From the NCBI GenBank assembly GCA_900550735.1, contig URTD01000011.1, positions 1 through 23,914 on the forward strand: a stretch of 23,914 nt of DNA. Reading direction: 5' to 3'. Below, piece by piece: positions 9,981-16,409 of the stretch; the stretch's first letter is position 1; each line of letters opens with the position of its first letter. Source of the stretch: an uncultured Collinsella sp. Its GTDB lineage: Bacteria; Actinomycetota; Coriobacteriia; Coriobacteriales; Coriobacteriaceae. Made by a program: the position numbers and the translations under genes. The notes beneath the pieces were generated by a model that made no database searches, was not told the DNA's origin, and saw nothing but the letters and a program-made list of their open reading frames with translations.

Positions 9981-9998
9981 AATCGAAGGAGACACATT

Positions 9999-10250
9999 AT
10001 GAAGGTTTCTGAAGTTTCCGAGACTCAGGCCGATAACCTGGTCCACATGCTCGACGCTTACGCCGAGAAGGGTGGCCACCACCTGAACATCAACGTCTTC
10101 AACCGTGAGACGCTGCTCGACGCTCAGGCTCACCCCGAGAAGTACCCGCAGCTGACCATCCGCGTTTCCGGCTATGCCGTGAACTTCCACACGCTCACCA
10201 AGGAGCAGCAGGACGAGGTCATTGCGCGTACCTTCCACGACAAGTTCTAA
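9999..10250 (+). CDS. grcA: Autonomous glycyl-radical protein, detached C-terminal domain of PFL (GrcA/YfiD-like)
   Basis: 83 residues that align end to end with the C-terminal radical domain of pyruvate formate-lyase: GGHHLNINVFNRETLLDA, PEKYPQLTIRVSGYAV and a final QDEVIARTF. The radical glycine is G58 in RVSGY. The first 10 residues or so are extra. In E. coli the similar YfiD/GrcA (127 residues) rescues PFL with an oxidatively broken radical site; here the upstream PflB has no radical domain of its own, so this protein must supply it if that PflB is active. ATG 9999 is preceded by GAAGGAG seven bases upstream; a GTG at 9954 would translate through the GC hairpin and is rejected. 683 plus 83 residues equals about one normal PFL. 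Confidence 0.93.
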   Translation: MKVSEVSETQADNLVHMLDAYAEKGGHHLNINVFNRETLLDAQAHPEKYPQLTIRVSGYAVNFHTLTKEQQDEVIARTFHDKF

Positions 10251-10268
10251 AGGGGTTTAACTCCCACC

Positions 10269-10372
10269 GGAGACCCGGTAAGGCCTACGCACTTTGCCTC
10301 TCAAACGTCCTCGCCGCTTCGCGGCTGCGGAATGTTTGCGAGACAAAGTGCTCCCGGCCTTGCCGGGTCTCC
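10269..10372 (+). repeat. Long REP-like hairpin downstream of grcA-like gene
   Basis: A 104-nt imperfect palindrome: 10269-10285 pairs with 10356-10372 (17 positions, one G:U), GCACTTTG (10289-10296) with CAAAGTGC (10344-10351), CAAAC (10302-10306) with GTTTG (10334-10338), and an inner GCCGC/GCGGC stem around TTC (10318-10320). It starts 18 bp after the stop codon. It may end the pfl transcript or be a REP-type element; its tip resembles that of the neighbouring hairpin at 10427-10470. Confidence 0.65.
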
Positions 10373-10426
10373 TGCGTTGTCGTCCTTTAGGGAACCACGC
10401 TAAATTAAATTGGTGTCCTCGGACAT

Positions 10427-10470
10427 GCAAAGAGGCTCGCTGCGCACTTCGCGCTGCGGAGCCTCTTTGC
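10427..10470. repeat. Second REP-like hairpin beside the IS110 transposase
   Basis: GCAAAGAGGCTC (10427-10438) pairs perfectly with 10459-10470 over 12 bp, with an inner GCGC/GCGC stem around ACTTC. The tip (CTTCGCGCTGCGGA) is nearly the same as in the hairpin at 10269-10372 (CTTCGCGGCTGCGGA), so the two appear related. It lies 12 bp beyond the transposase stop and is either host DNA flanking the insertion or part of the element's end. Confidence 0.6.
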
Positions 10471-10478
10471 GTCCTGAC

Positions 10479-11883
10479 GCTCCTATTTGGCAAGGTGTTT
10501 TTTAGAATCCATCTTGCGCTCGGCCTCGAAGGCCTGCCTGTCCCAATCGAGCGGAAGTCCGGCCTCGACCCATGCCTCGTAGGCCCTCCTTATGGGCTTG
10601 AGCTCCCTTTGGCCCCTCTCCAGCATCGAGATGTACTTCTCGCTGGTGCCCAGTATGGACGCCGCCCTCACCTGGCTGACCTTCGCCGCGCGCCTGGCCG
10701 CCACGAGTTCCGAGGCGTCCTCGGGCCTCCTGATCTCGTGCGGGCGCATCAGCGCCCGGTACGCCTCCCTGGCCACGTAGCGCTTGAGGCACCTCATGAC
10801 CTCCCTGTCGCTCTTTCCCCGCGCCCTCGCCCTCTCGGCGTACTCGGCGGTCTCGGGGTCGCGCATGACCCTCTGCCTCGCGATCTCGTGCAGCGCGCTG
10901 TTCGCCTGCCGGTCGCCGCCCCTGTTGAGCCTGTGCCTCACGGTCTTGCCGCTCGAGGCGGGGACGGGGCAGGCGCCGCATATCGCCGCGAACGACGCCT
11001 CGGAGCGCAGCCTGCCCGGGTTGTCCCCGGCCGCGACCGCGAGCTTGGCCGCGCTCACGGGCCCGCACCCGTACATCGCCAGCAGCGCGGGGCAGTTCTC
11101 CTCCAGGGACGCCTCGATCGCGCGCTCCATGTCGAGCGCCGCGTCGCGCGCCGCCGCCCACAGGTCCGCCAGCGCGCCGAGCGCGGCGCCCAGCGCGCCC
11201 TCGGCGCGCACGGAGGGGAGCTCCTCCATCAGCCTCGGCCCTCCCATGCCGCGGAACCTCGACCTGAGCCCCTCCGGCGCGGTGGTGAGCAGCGACCTCG
11301 CGGTGTTGATCGCCGAGGTCCGCGCCTTCACCGCCCCGGAGCGCGCCGCGAGCATGCAGCGCACCCCGTCGACCCACCCGTCCTGGCTCTTGGGGGTCCC
11401 GAGCTTCGAGCCGGACATCGCCGCGCGGGCGGCCCTCTCCGCGTCCGCCTCGTCGCACTTTCCCTGCCCCGGGCGCCTCCTCTGCGTCCCCGCCGGGGAG
11501 AGCGCCTCGCGCACGGGCATCCCCAGCGACGCGAGGTGCCTGGTGAGGCCCGCCCCGTAGGACGACGTCCCCTCCATCGCGACGCAGGCCGGCTCCCCGG
11601 CCGCCGCGATCGCCCCGGCGAGCGCCTCGTATCCCGCCGCGTCGGCGGGGAACCGGCGGGACAGGACCCTGCGGCCCCTCCAGTCCAGGACGCACAGCCA
11701 GTGCGAGTCGGCGTGGGTGTCGACCCCGCAGAAGACCGGCCCGCGGGCGCCGGGTGTCGATTCGTTTTGCATGTCTCGCTCCGTTCTTTCCGTGCTCGCC
11801 TGGACCGGGCAGACGGCACACTGACGGGGCGCGATAGAATGCGGTTGTTCGGGTCCGCGGTATCGCTCCATGCTCCTATTAGG
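10479..11883 (-). mobile_element. IS110-family insertion sequence (boundaries tentative)
   Basis: The element is defined by its transposase (10483-11772) and by GC-rich DNA unlike the A/T-richer host DNA on each side. IS110 elements lack terminal inverted repeats and insert at a short core shared by both ends. The near-identical GCTCCTATTTGG (10479-10490) and GCTCCTATTAGG (11872-11883) are placed as such a pair, giving an element of about 1.39 kb. A rival pair, TGGTGTC at 10411-10417 and 11992-11998, would give about 1.58 kb and include more of the GC-rich flank. I cannot decide from one copy. Confidence 0.45.
10483..11772 (-). CDS. IS110-family transposase (DEDD recombinase) with C-terminal HTH domain
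   Basis: 429 residues. The N-terminal RuvC-like DEDD domain shows D18 (GVDTH), E67 (AMEGT), D107 and D110 (CDEADAERA). The C-terminal Tnp_20 domain has the GCGPVSAAKLAVAAGD segment (235-250) and the serine motif PASSGKT with S274, followed by HRLNRGGDRQANSALHEI. These are the hallmarks of IS110 recombinases, which act with a structured guide (bridge) RNA. Unusually, about 85 further residues follow; 354-392 read as a Cro/C1-type helix-turn-helix (ELVAARRAAKVSQVRAASIL, then SEKYISMLERGQRELK). The start is ATG 11772 with GGAG six bases upstream; the frame extends 33 codons further without a site. The gene appears intact. Confidence 0.9.
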   Translation of the reverse strand: MQNESTPGARGPVFCGVDTHADSHWLCVLDWRGRRVLSRRFPADAAGYEALAGAIAAAGEPACVAMEGTSSYGAGLTRHLASLGMPVREALSPAGTQRRRPGQGKCDEADAERAARAAMSGSKLGTPKSQDGWVDGVRCMLAARSGAVKARTSAINTARSLLTTAPEGLRSRFRGMGGPRLMEELPSVRAEGALGAALGALADLWAAARDAALDMERAIEASLEENCPALLAMYGCGPVSAAKLAVAAGDNPGRLRSEASFAAICGACPVPASSGKTVRHRLNRGGDRQANSALHEIARQRVMRDPETAEYAERARARGKSDREVMRCLKRYVAREAYRALMRPHEIRRPEDASELVAARRAAKVSQVRAASILGTSEKYISMLERGQRELKPIRRAYEAWVEAGLPLDWDRQAFEAERKMDSKKHLAK

Positions 11884-11908
11884 TCATGCGGCGGTCTCGG
11901 CTCGCCGC
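11792..11908 (-). ncRNA. Candidate IS110 bridge RNA (seekRNA)
   Basis: Read on the minus strand, the non-coding DNA just upstream of the transposase folds into three consecutive hairpins. First: GCGGCG (11908-11903) with CGCCGC (11893-11888), loop of nine. Second: GCGATA (11866-11861) with TATCGC (11836-11831), an internal loop (CC against ATTC), then GCGG/CCGC around a 10-nt loop. Third: GTGC (11819-11816) with GCAC (11795-11792), an internal loop (CGTCT against GA), then GCC/GGC around a 7-nt loop. A 5' hairpin followed by two stems with internal loops is the layout of IS110 bridge RNAs, whose loops pair with target and donor DNA. Folding was done by eye and guide matches were not established. 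Confidence 0.35.
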
Positions 11909-12206
11909 GGCCCGCGCGGGACATGTCAGGAAACGAGGGCAGCCCCATGGGCGCCAGCGGAATGTGGGGTCACCGCGCGGTCCGCATCTGATGGTGTCGA
12001 CGTCAATGGTATACGGGTGCATCATCGACGTCTTCAATACAGAAAATATCAGTGCGGAATGTTTTGGGAGGTAGCCCAAACAGCCCCGGCTGGGGTCCTG
12101 TGTAGTCACCCTTTAGGCGGAACTCTCCTAATTAGTTGGATGAGTCGTTTACTTACTTGTGCTGTTACCGTCTTCCCGCTGTTGTTGGGGTATGCTTTGT
12201 TCGTAT

Positions 12207-12223
12207 GTAAACGTATGACATGT
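12207..12223 (+). promoter_or_regulatory. LacI-type operator upstream of lacI
   Basis: GTAAACGTATGACATGT matches the 17-bp repeat found before the first GH32 gene (GAAAACGTTTGACATAT) at 14 of 17 positions. It lies 18 bp before the lacI ATG, which suggests the regulator also represses itself. Confidence 0.6.
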
Positions 12224-12240
12224 TGATGGGGGAGGGTGCT

Positions 12241-13251
12241 ATGGCTCGCGAGAGTGCTCGTTCTAAGGATACGGCTAAGCCTGGCATCAAGGAAGTTGCG
12301 GCGGTGGCGGGGGTTTCGCCTACTACGGTATCTCGCGTGCTTAATAATCGCGGCTATATTAGCCAAGAGACCCGCGATAAGGTCCATGCCGCGATGGAGC
12401 GCATCAACTATACGCCCAACGATATCGCCCGTGCCATGCTCAACGGTCGCCTGAATCTTATCGGTATGATCGTTCCCTTTGTGAGCAGCCCGTTCCATGC
12501 TCAGGTTGTGCAGGCGGTCGAGCGCACGTTAGCGGAAAACGGCTTTAAGATGTTGCTGTGCAACAGCGCCAATCGACCCGATCTTGAGCGTTCCTATATT
12601 GACATGCTCCGCCGCAATATGGTCGACGGCGTCATCGTCAACTCCCTCAATATCGGTGCCGAGGCATATGCCGAGATGGGCTTGAGCCTGGTTGGCATCG
12701 ACTGCGATCTTGGCGAGGGCTCTGTCCAGATTGCAAGTGACAGCTATGGCATTGGCGAGCTCGCCACGCGCCGTCTGATTGATGACGGCTGCAGGCGTAT
12801 CCTGTGCCTGCGCAGCAATAGCCGCATGCGCATGCCTGCCAATAAGCGTACCGATGCCTACCTCGATGTTGTTGAGCAGGCCGGTTTGTCCGCGCTTGTC
12901 CGTGAGGTTGAGTTCGTTAAGCCCGACGACGAAAAGGGCGCGGTCGTTGCGAAGATCCTCGATGAGAACCCCGATATTGACGGCATCTTTGCGGGAGACG
13001 ATACGATGGCGGCCATCTGTCTCAACGTGATGAAGCAGCGCGGCTTGAGCGCTCCAGACGATATTAAGGTCGTGGGCGCGGATGGTGCCCGCCGAACTAT
13101 GACGTTTATGCCTGACTTAACAACCGTACGTCAAGATATCGATCGCATCGGAGAGCTCGCGGCGCAATCCATCATCGCTCTTATTAACGGCGATAATCCC
13201 GAATCGAATATCAAGCTCCCCGTTGAACTCATTGAGGGCAAAACCGCGTAG
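12241..13251 (+). CDS. LacI-family sugar-operon repressor
   Basis: 336 residues. The N-terminal LacI helix-turn-helix spans about 15-62 (GIKEVAAVAGVSPTTVSRVL, hinge after NYTPNDIARAM), followed by a periplasmic-binding-protein-like effector domain (about 70-330). The gene directly precedes two GH32 enzymes and a sucrose-type PTS permease on the same strand, so it most likely represses them until a fructoside or its phosphate is present (compare ScrR/SucR). Four copies of a 17-bp motif with the AAACG core typical of LacI operators lie before this gene and before the next. ATG 12241 follows GGGGGAGGG with good spacing; an upstream ATG 21 bases earlier lies within the operator region and is less likely. 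Confidence 0.88.
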   Translation: MARESARSKDTAKPGIKEVAAVAGVSPTTVSRVLNNRGYISQETRDKVHAAMERINYTPNDIARAMLNGRLNLIGMIVPFVSSPFHAQVVQAVERTLAENGFKMLLCNSANRPDLERSYIDMLRRNMVDGVIVNSLNIGAEAYAEMGLSLVGIDCDLGEGSVQIASDSYGIGELATRRLIDDGCRRILCLRSNSRMRMPANKRTDAYLDVVEQAGLSALVREVEFVKPDDEKGAVVAKILDENPDIDGIFAGDDTMAAICLNVMKQRGLSAPDDIKVVGADGARRTMTFMPDLTTVRQDIDRIGELAAQSIIALINGDNPESNIKLPVELIEGKTA

Positions 13252-13304
13252 TTCATCCCGTGCCAAAAGAATTCCTCAAACGCCTCTGGTGACCGTTCAC
13301 CGGC

Positions 13305-13389
13305 ATATGTCAACCGTTTGCCGACGACTGGAACTGCGAAAAGACGTATTGGTGTGAAAACGTTTGACATATGAAAACGATTGACATAT
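13305..13389 (+). promoter_or_regulatory. Operator cluster and promoter of the fructoside operon
   Basis: Two tandem 17-bp repeats abut exactly: GAAAACGTTTGACATAT (13356-13372) and GAAAACGATTGACATAT (13373-13389). A third copy is inverted at 13305-13321 (ATATGTCAACCGTTTGC). TTGACA inside the first repeat (13364-13369) with TATCTT at 13387-13392, 17 bp apart, makes a plausible promoter that bound repressor would cover. The operator is 46 bp before the GH32 start. Confidence 0.7.
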
Positions 13390-13434
13390 CTTGCCATTGT
13401 ACCGAGTTAGTATGTCGTGGAAAGGAAGTCTCGG

Positions 13435-14817
13435 ATGCACAAGGTGTATTACCAGCCTGAGGGAATTTGGGTAGGCGACATCATGCCGTACGGCGAGGAC
13501 GGCACGTTCTATCTCTATCATCAGCGTGACACGCGTAACCCCGAACCTTTCGGAGAGCCGTTTGGCTGGGCACTCGCGACGACCAAGGATTTCGTCAACT
13601 ACAAGGACTTTGGCGAGAGCCTTGAGCGTGGCGGCGACGAGGAAGTCGACCAGTATGTTTATGCCGGCACGGTGTTTAAGGTGGGCGACAAGTACCATGC
13701 GCTCTACACTGGTTGCAATCGCGATAAGGTCCGCGCACGCTTGATGAAGCAGGTTCTTCTTCACGCAACGAGTGACGACGCCGTCAAGTGGGAGAAGAAC
13801 ATCGCCGAGACGCTGCTTCCGCCCCAGGAAGGTTACGATGACCGCAACTGGCGCGATCCCTTTGTGCTTTGGGATGAGGAGAACGAAGAGTACATGCTCA
13901 TCCTCGGCACGCGCGTGGGCGAGGACAAGCGTCTGATGACCGGGCGTCTGGTCAAGTTCACCTCCAAGGACCTGGATACCTGGGAGTTCCAGGGCGACTG
14001 GTGGAATCCGGGCCTTTACACCATGTTCGAGATGCCTGATCTCTTTAAGATGGGCGACTGGTGGTATCTGGTGTTCTCCGAGTACAGTGATGGCAACAAG
14101 ACCCGTTACCGCATGTCTCGCTCCATCAACGGTCCTTGGATCACTCCTGCTGACGATTCATTCGATGGCCGCGCGTACTATGCCGCGCGTACCGCATTTG
14201 ATGGCGAGCGCCGCGTTCTCTTTGGTTGGGTTCCTACGCGTGACGAGGGTGGCGATCCCAGCTCTTACCTGTGGGGTGGCACCTTTATGCCTCTCGAGAT
14301 CGTTCAGCGTGCCGACGGAACGCTCGGCACCAAGCTCCCTGACAGCATGCTTGGCGCCTTTGGCGAGGCTAAGGCAGTCGAGGCCTTTGAGCTTTCCTGC
14401 GAGTCGGGCAAGGTCGAGCAGGTGCTCGCCGCGGATGCCGGTTCCACCTATATGCTCGATGCCGACATCGAGCTCGCCGGTGACGCTGCCGGCTTCTCGG
14501 TGAAGCTTGCCGAGGACGCCGAGTCCGGTCTTGCCTATGAGTTCCGCGCCAACCTGCGTGAGGGCAAGCTCGAGTTTACGGCGGCCCCCCAGTATCCGTG
14601 GTTCCAGGTCAACAACATGGGCCTCGAGCGTCCGTTGTTCTTTAAGGGCGAGGGCACTCATCATGTGCGCCTGGTCGTTGACGACGATATCGCGACCATC
14701 TTTGTCGATGATGTTGCGCTTAACGCGCGCTTCTGCAATAAGCAGGGCCAGGGTGTGGCACTGACGGTCACCGACGGTACGCTCAAGTGCGCAAATGCAA
14801 CGATCGCGTCTCTGTAA
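13435..14817 (+). CDS. Glycoside hydrolase family 32-type beta-fructosidase, atypical
   Basis: 460 residues with the five-bladed propeller motifs of GH32: the nucleophile segment is WVGDIMP (D15) where canonical members have WMNDPNG, the RDP motif is NWRDPF (R140-P142), and the acid/base segment is MFEMPDLF (E199) instead of WECPDLF. A C-terminal beta-sandwich-like part (about 320-460) follows. All three catalytic acids are present, so it should hydrolyse fructosides, but the substrate-binding loop differs from sucrose-6-phosphate hydrolases such as the one encoded at 16410. No signal peptide is visible, so it probably acts in the cytoplasm on imported sugar. ATG 13435 has AAAGGAAG nearby; the GTG at 13417 would precede that site and is rejected. 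First structural gene of the operon. Confidence 0.85.
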   Translation: MHKVYYQPEGIWVGDIMPYGEDGTFYLYHQRDTRNPEPFGEPFGWALATTKDFVNYKDFGESLERGGDEEVDQYVYAGTVFKVGDKYHALYTGCNRDKVRARLMKQVLLHATSDDAVKWEKNIAETLLPPQEGYDDRNWRDPFVLWDEENEEYMLILGTRVGEDKRLMTGRLVKFTSKDLDTWEFQGDWWNPGLYTMFEMPDLFKMGDWWYLVFSEYSDGNKTRYRMSRSINGPWITPADDSFDGRAYYAARTAFDGERRVLFGWVPTRDEGGDPSSYLWGGTFMPLEIVQRADGTLGTKLPDSMLGAFGEAKAVEAFELSCESGKVEQVLAADAGSTYMLDADIELAGDAAGFSVKLAEDAESGLAYEFRANLREGKLEFTAAPQYPWFQVNNMGLERPLFFKGEGTHHVRLVVDDDIATIFVDDVALNARFCNKQGQGVALTVTDGTLKCANATIASL

Positions 14818-14824
14818 TGGCATC

Positions 14825-14834
14825 AAAACGTTTT
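14825..14834. promoter_or_regulatory. AAAACGTTTT palindrome before PTS gene
   Basis: A perfect 10-bp palindrome with the CG centre usual for LacI-family operators, in the 45-bp gap between the GH32 and PTS genes. It shares the AAAACGTTT core of the operators at 13356 and may be a secondary operator. Confidence 0.35.
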
Positions 14835-14862
14835 ATGATTTCGTAAGGGAATGGAGAGGAAC

Positions 14863-16314
14863 ATGGACTACAAAGTAGTGTCTCAGCAAGTCGTCGATAA
14901 CGTCGGCGGTCTGGAGAACATCGAGGGCGCCACGCATTGCGTTACGCGTCTGCGTCTGGTGCTCAAGGATACGAGCAAGTACAACAAGGCCGAGCTCGAG
15001 AACATCGATGGCGTCAAGGGCGTGCTGTACAACAGCGGCCAGCTCATGATCATCTTCGGTACCGGTACCGTCAACAAGGTTTACGATGAGTTTATGGCTC
15101 TGACGGGCGTTAAGGAGATCAGCGCTTCCGAGGTCAAGGGCGCCGAGGCGGACAAGAAGGGCAAGTTCTTCTCGGTCCTCAAGGTATTCTCGGACATCTT
15201 TATCCCCATCATTCCCGCTTTCGTCGGCGCTGCTATCATCATCGGCCTTAAGTCGCTGATTGTTGCCAACGGCCTCTTTGGCATGGAGGGCAGCCTCGCC
15301 GATCACAGCGAGTTCCTCAAGAACCTCGCAAGCTTCTTTGCCATTATCGCCACCACCTTCGACTACCTACCTGTCCTGGTTATGTACAGCGCGGTCAAGC
15401 GTTTTGGCGGTAACCCGATCCTGGGCATCCTCGTCGGTATCGTCATGGTTCACCCGAGCCTTATGAACCGTAACACGTTCGTTATGGACCCGACGGGTGC
15501 TGAGTACTGGAACTTCGGTCCGCTCTCCATTCCCATGGTTGCTTTCCAGGGCGGCGTGTTCCCTGCAATCCTGACTGCCTGGTTTATGGCCAAGGTCGAA
15601 AAGATTGCCCAGAAGTACATCCCCGAGGTCGTTTCGTTCGTCTTTGTCCCGACCGTTACCCTGATTCTTGCTAACGTCGCCCTGTTCACCGTGTTCGGCC
15701 CGCTCGGCAACCTGATCGGCGACGTCCTCGCCGGCGTAATCGATATCCTGTACAACAGGATGGGCGTCTTCGGTGCCTTTGTCTTCGCCGCATTCCTGCA
15801 GCCGCTCGTCGTTACCGGTACGCATCAGTTCATCCAGGGTATCGAGGCAAACCTCGTTGCCACGACTGGCTTCAACTACATCCAGGCAATCTGGTCGGTT
15901 TCCATCATCGCCCAGGGCGGCGGCGCCATCGGCATGTACCTCATTCACAAGAAGCATTCCAAAGAGCGCAACATCTGCATGTCGTCCTTTATCCCGACGC
16001 TGGTCGGTATCTCCGAGCCCGCAATCTTTGCTGCAAACATGCGCTACTCGATCATCCCGTTCATCTGCGCTTGCATCGGTGCAGGCTGCGGCGGTGCCTT
16101 CGTGAAGCTCTTTGAGGTGCGCGCCATCGGTCAGGGTCTGACCGGCGTGCTTGGCCTGCTCATCGTTACGCCCGAGACGCTCGTGTGGTATGTGGCTGGC
16201 AATCTCATCGCCTTCATCGTGCCGATCGTCTTGATCTTTGCCTACAACAAGGCAAAGGGCGTGCCGACCACCGATGAAGAGGGCGCTGGCGCTGGCTTCG
16301 ACGTTAGCTTCTAG
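14863..16314 (+). CDS. PTS sugar permease EIIBC, sucrose/trehalose class
   Basis: 483 residues. The N-terminal EIIB domain (about 1-85) carries the phosphorylated cysteine C26 in ATHCVTRLRL; a linker leads to the membrane EIIC domain (about 105-470) with about ten helices and the family-like GISEPAIF segment near 385. It imports and phosphorylates a disaccharide, probably sucrose, judged by the flanking GH32 genes. No EIIA domain is fused and none is encoded in the window, so a glucose-type EIIA from elsewhere must phosphorylate it. ATG 14863 follows GGAGAGGAAC; the ATG at 14851 overlaps that site and is less likely. Gene symbol scrA would fit, but the substrate is inferred. Confidence 0.9.
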   Translation: MDYKVVSQQVVDNVGGLENIEGATHCVTRLRLVLKDTSKYNKAELENIDGVKGVLYNSGQLMIIFGTGTVNKVYDEFMALTGVKEISASEVKGAEADKKGKFFSVLKVFSDIFIPIIPAFVGAAIIIGLKSLIVANGLFGMEGSLADHSEFLKNLASFFAIIATTFDYLPVLVMYSAVKRFGGNPILGILVGIVMVHPSLMNRNTFVMDPTGAEYWNFGPLSIPMVAFQGGVFPAILTAWFMAKVEKIAQKYIPEVVSFVFVPTVTLILANVALFTVFGPLGNLIGDVLAGVIDILYNRMGVFGAFVFAAFLQPLVVTGTHQFIQGIEANLVATTGFNYIQAIWSVSIIAQGGGAIGMYLIHKKHSKERNICMSSFIPTLVGISEPAIFAANMRYSIIPFICACIGAGCGGAFVKLFEVRAIGQGLTGVLGLLIVTPETLVWYVAGNLIAFIVPIVLIFAYNKAKGVPTTDEEGAGAGFDVSF

Positions 16315-16352
16315 TTGAGCCGTTCAGCGTAATGTGCGGATAAGTCCATTTG

Positions 16353-16392
16353 GGGAAGGGCGTTCGGCTCGTGTGAGTCGAGCGTCCTTTCC
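16353..16392 (+). promoter_or_regulatory. 18-bp intercistronic hairpin between PTS and scrB genes
   Basis: 16353-16370 pairs with 16375-16392 without a break around the loop GTGT. Several of the pairs are G:U, which only work in RNA read from the plus strand, so the structure is meant for the operon transcript. Only a short T3 run lies in the 3' arm, so it may be a leaky terminator or an mRNA-processing hairpin setting the ratio of the two proteins. Confidence 0.6.
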
Positions 16393-16409
16393 TATAGACG
16401 AGAAGGTCA

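Larger units (their letters stand above)
11773..12240. other. Non-coding region between IS110 transposase and lacI
   Basis: No gene. From 11773 to about 11990 the DNA is very GC-rich and palindrome-rich, like the insertion sequence (candidate bridge RNA). From about 11995 it becomes host-like. Features in the host part are a stem TTTGGG/CCCAAA (12063-12068 with 12075-12080), a CCCC/GGGG stem at 12084-12095, and a LacI-type operator at 12207-12223. A rival 7-bp IS end (TGGTGTC) is at 11992-11998. Reading frames across the region show no recognisable protein. Confidence 0.5.

Noticed and set aside
9954..9998. Upstream GTG start for the radical subunit
   Set aside because: It would translate through the GC hairpin; ATG 9999 has GAAGGAG at the right distance and matches the domain better.
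10294..11991. 565-codon plus-strand frame across the IS110 element
   Set aside because: Arg/Pro/Ala-rich shadow of the transposase; it also runs through hairpins and the candidate guide RNA.
12060..12100. Riboswitch upstream of lacI
   Set aside because: Only short simple stems are visible and no known aptamer core could be matched by eye.
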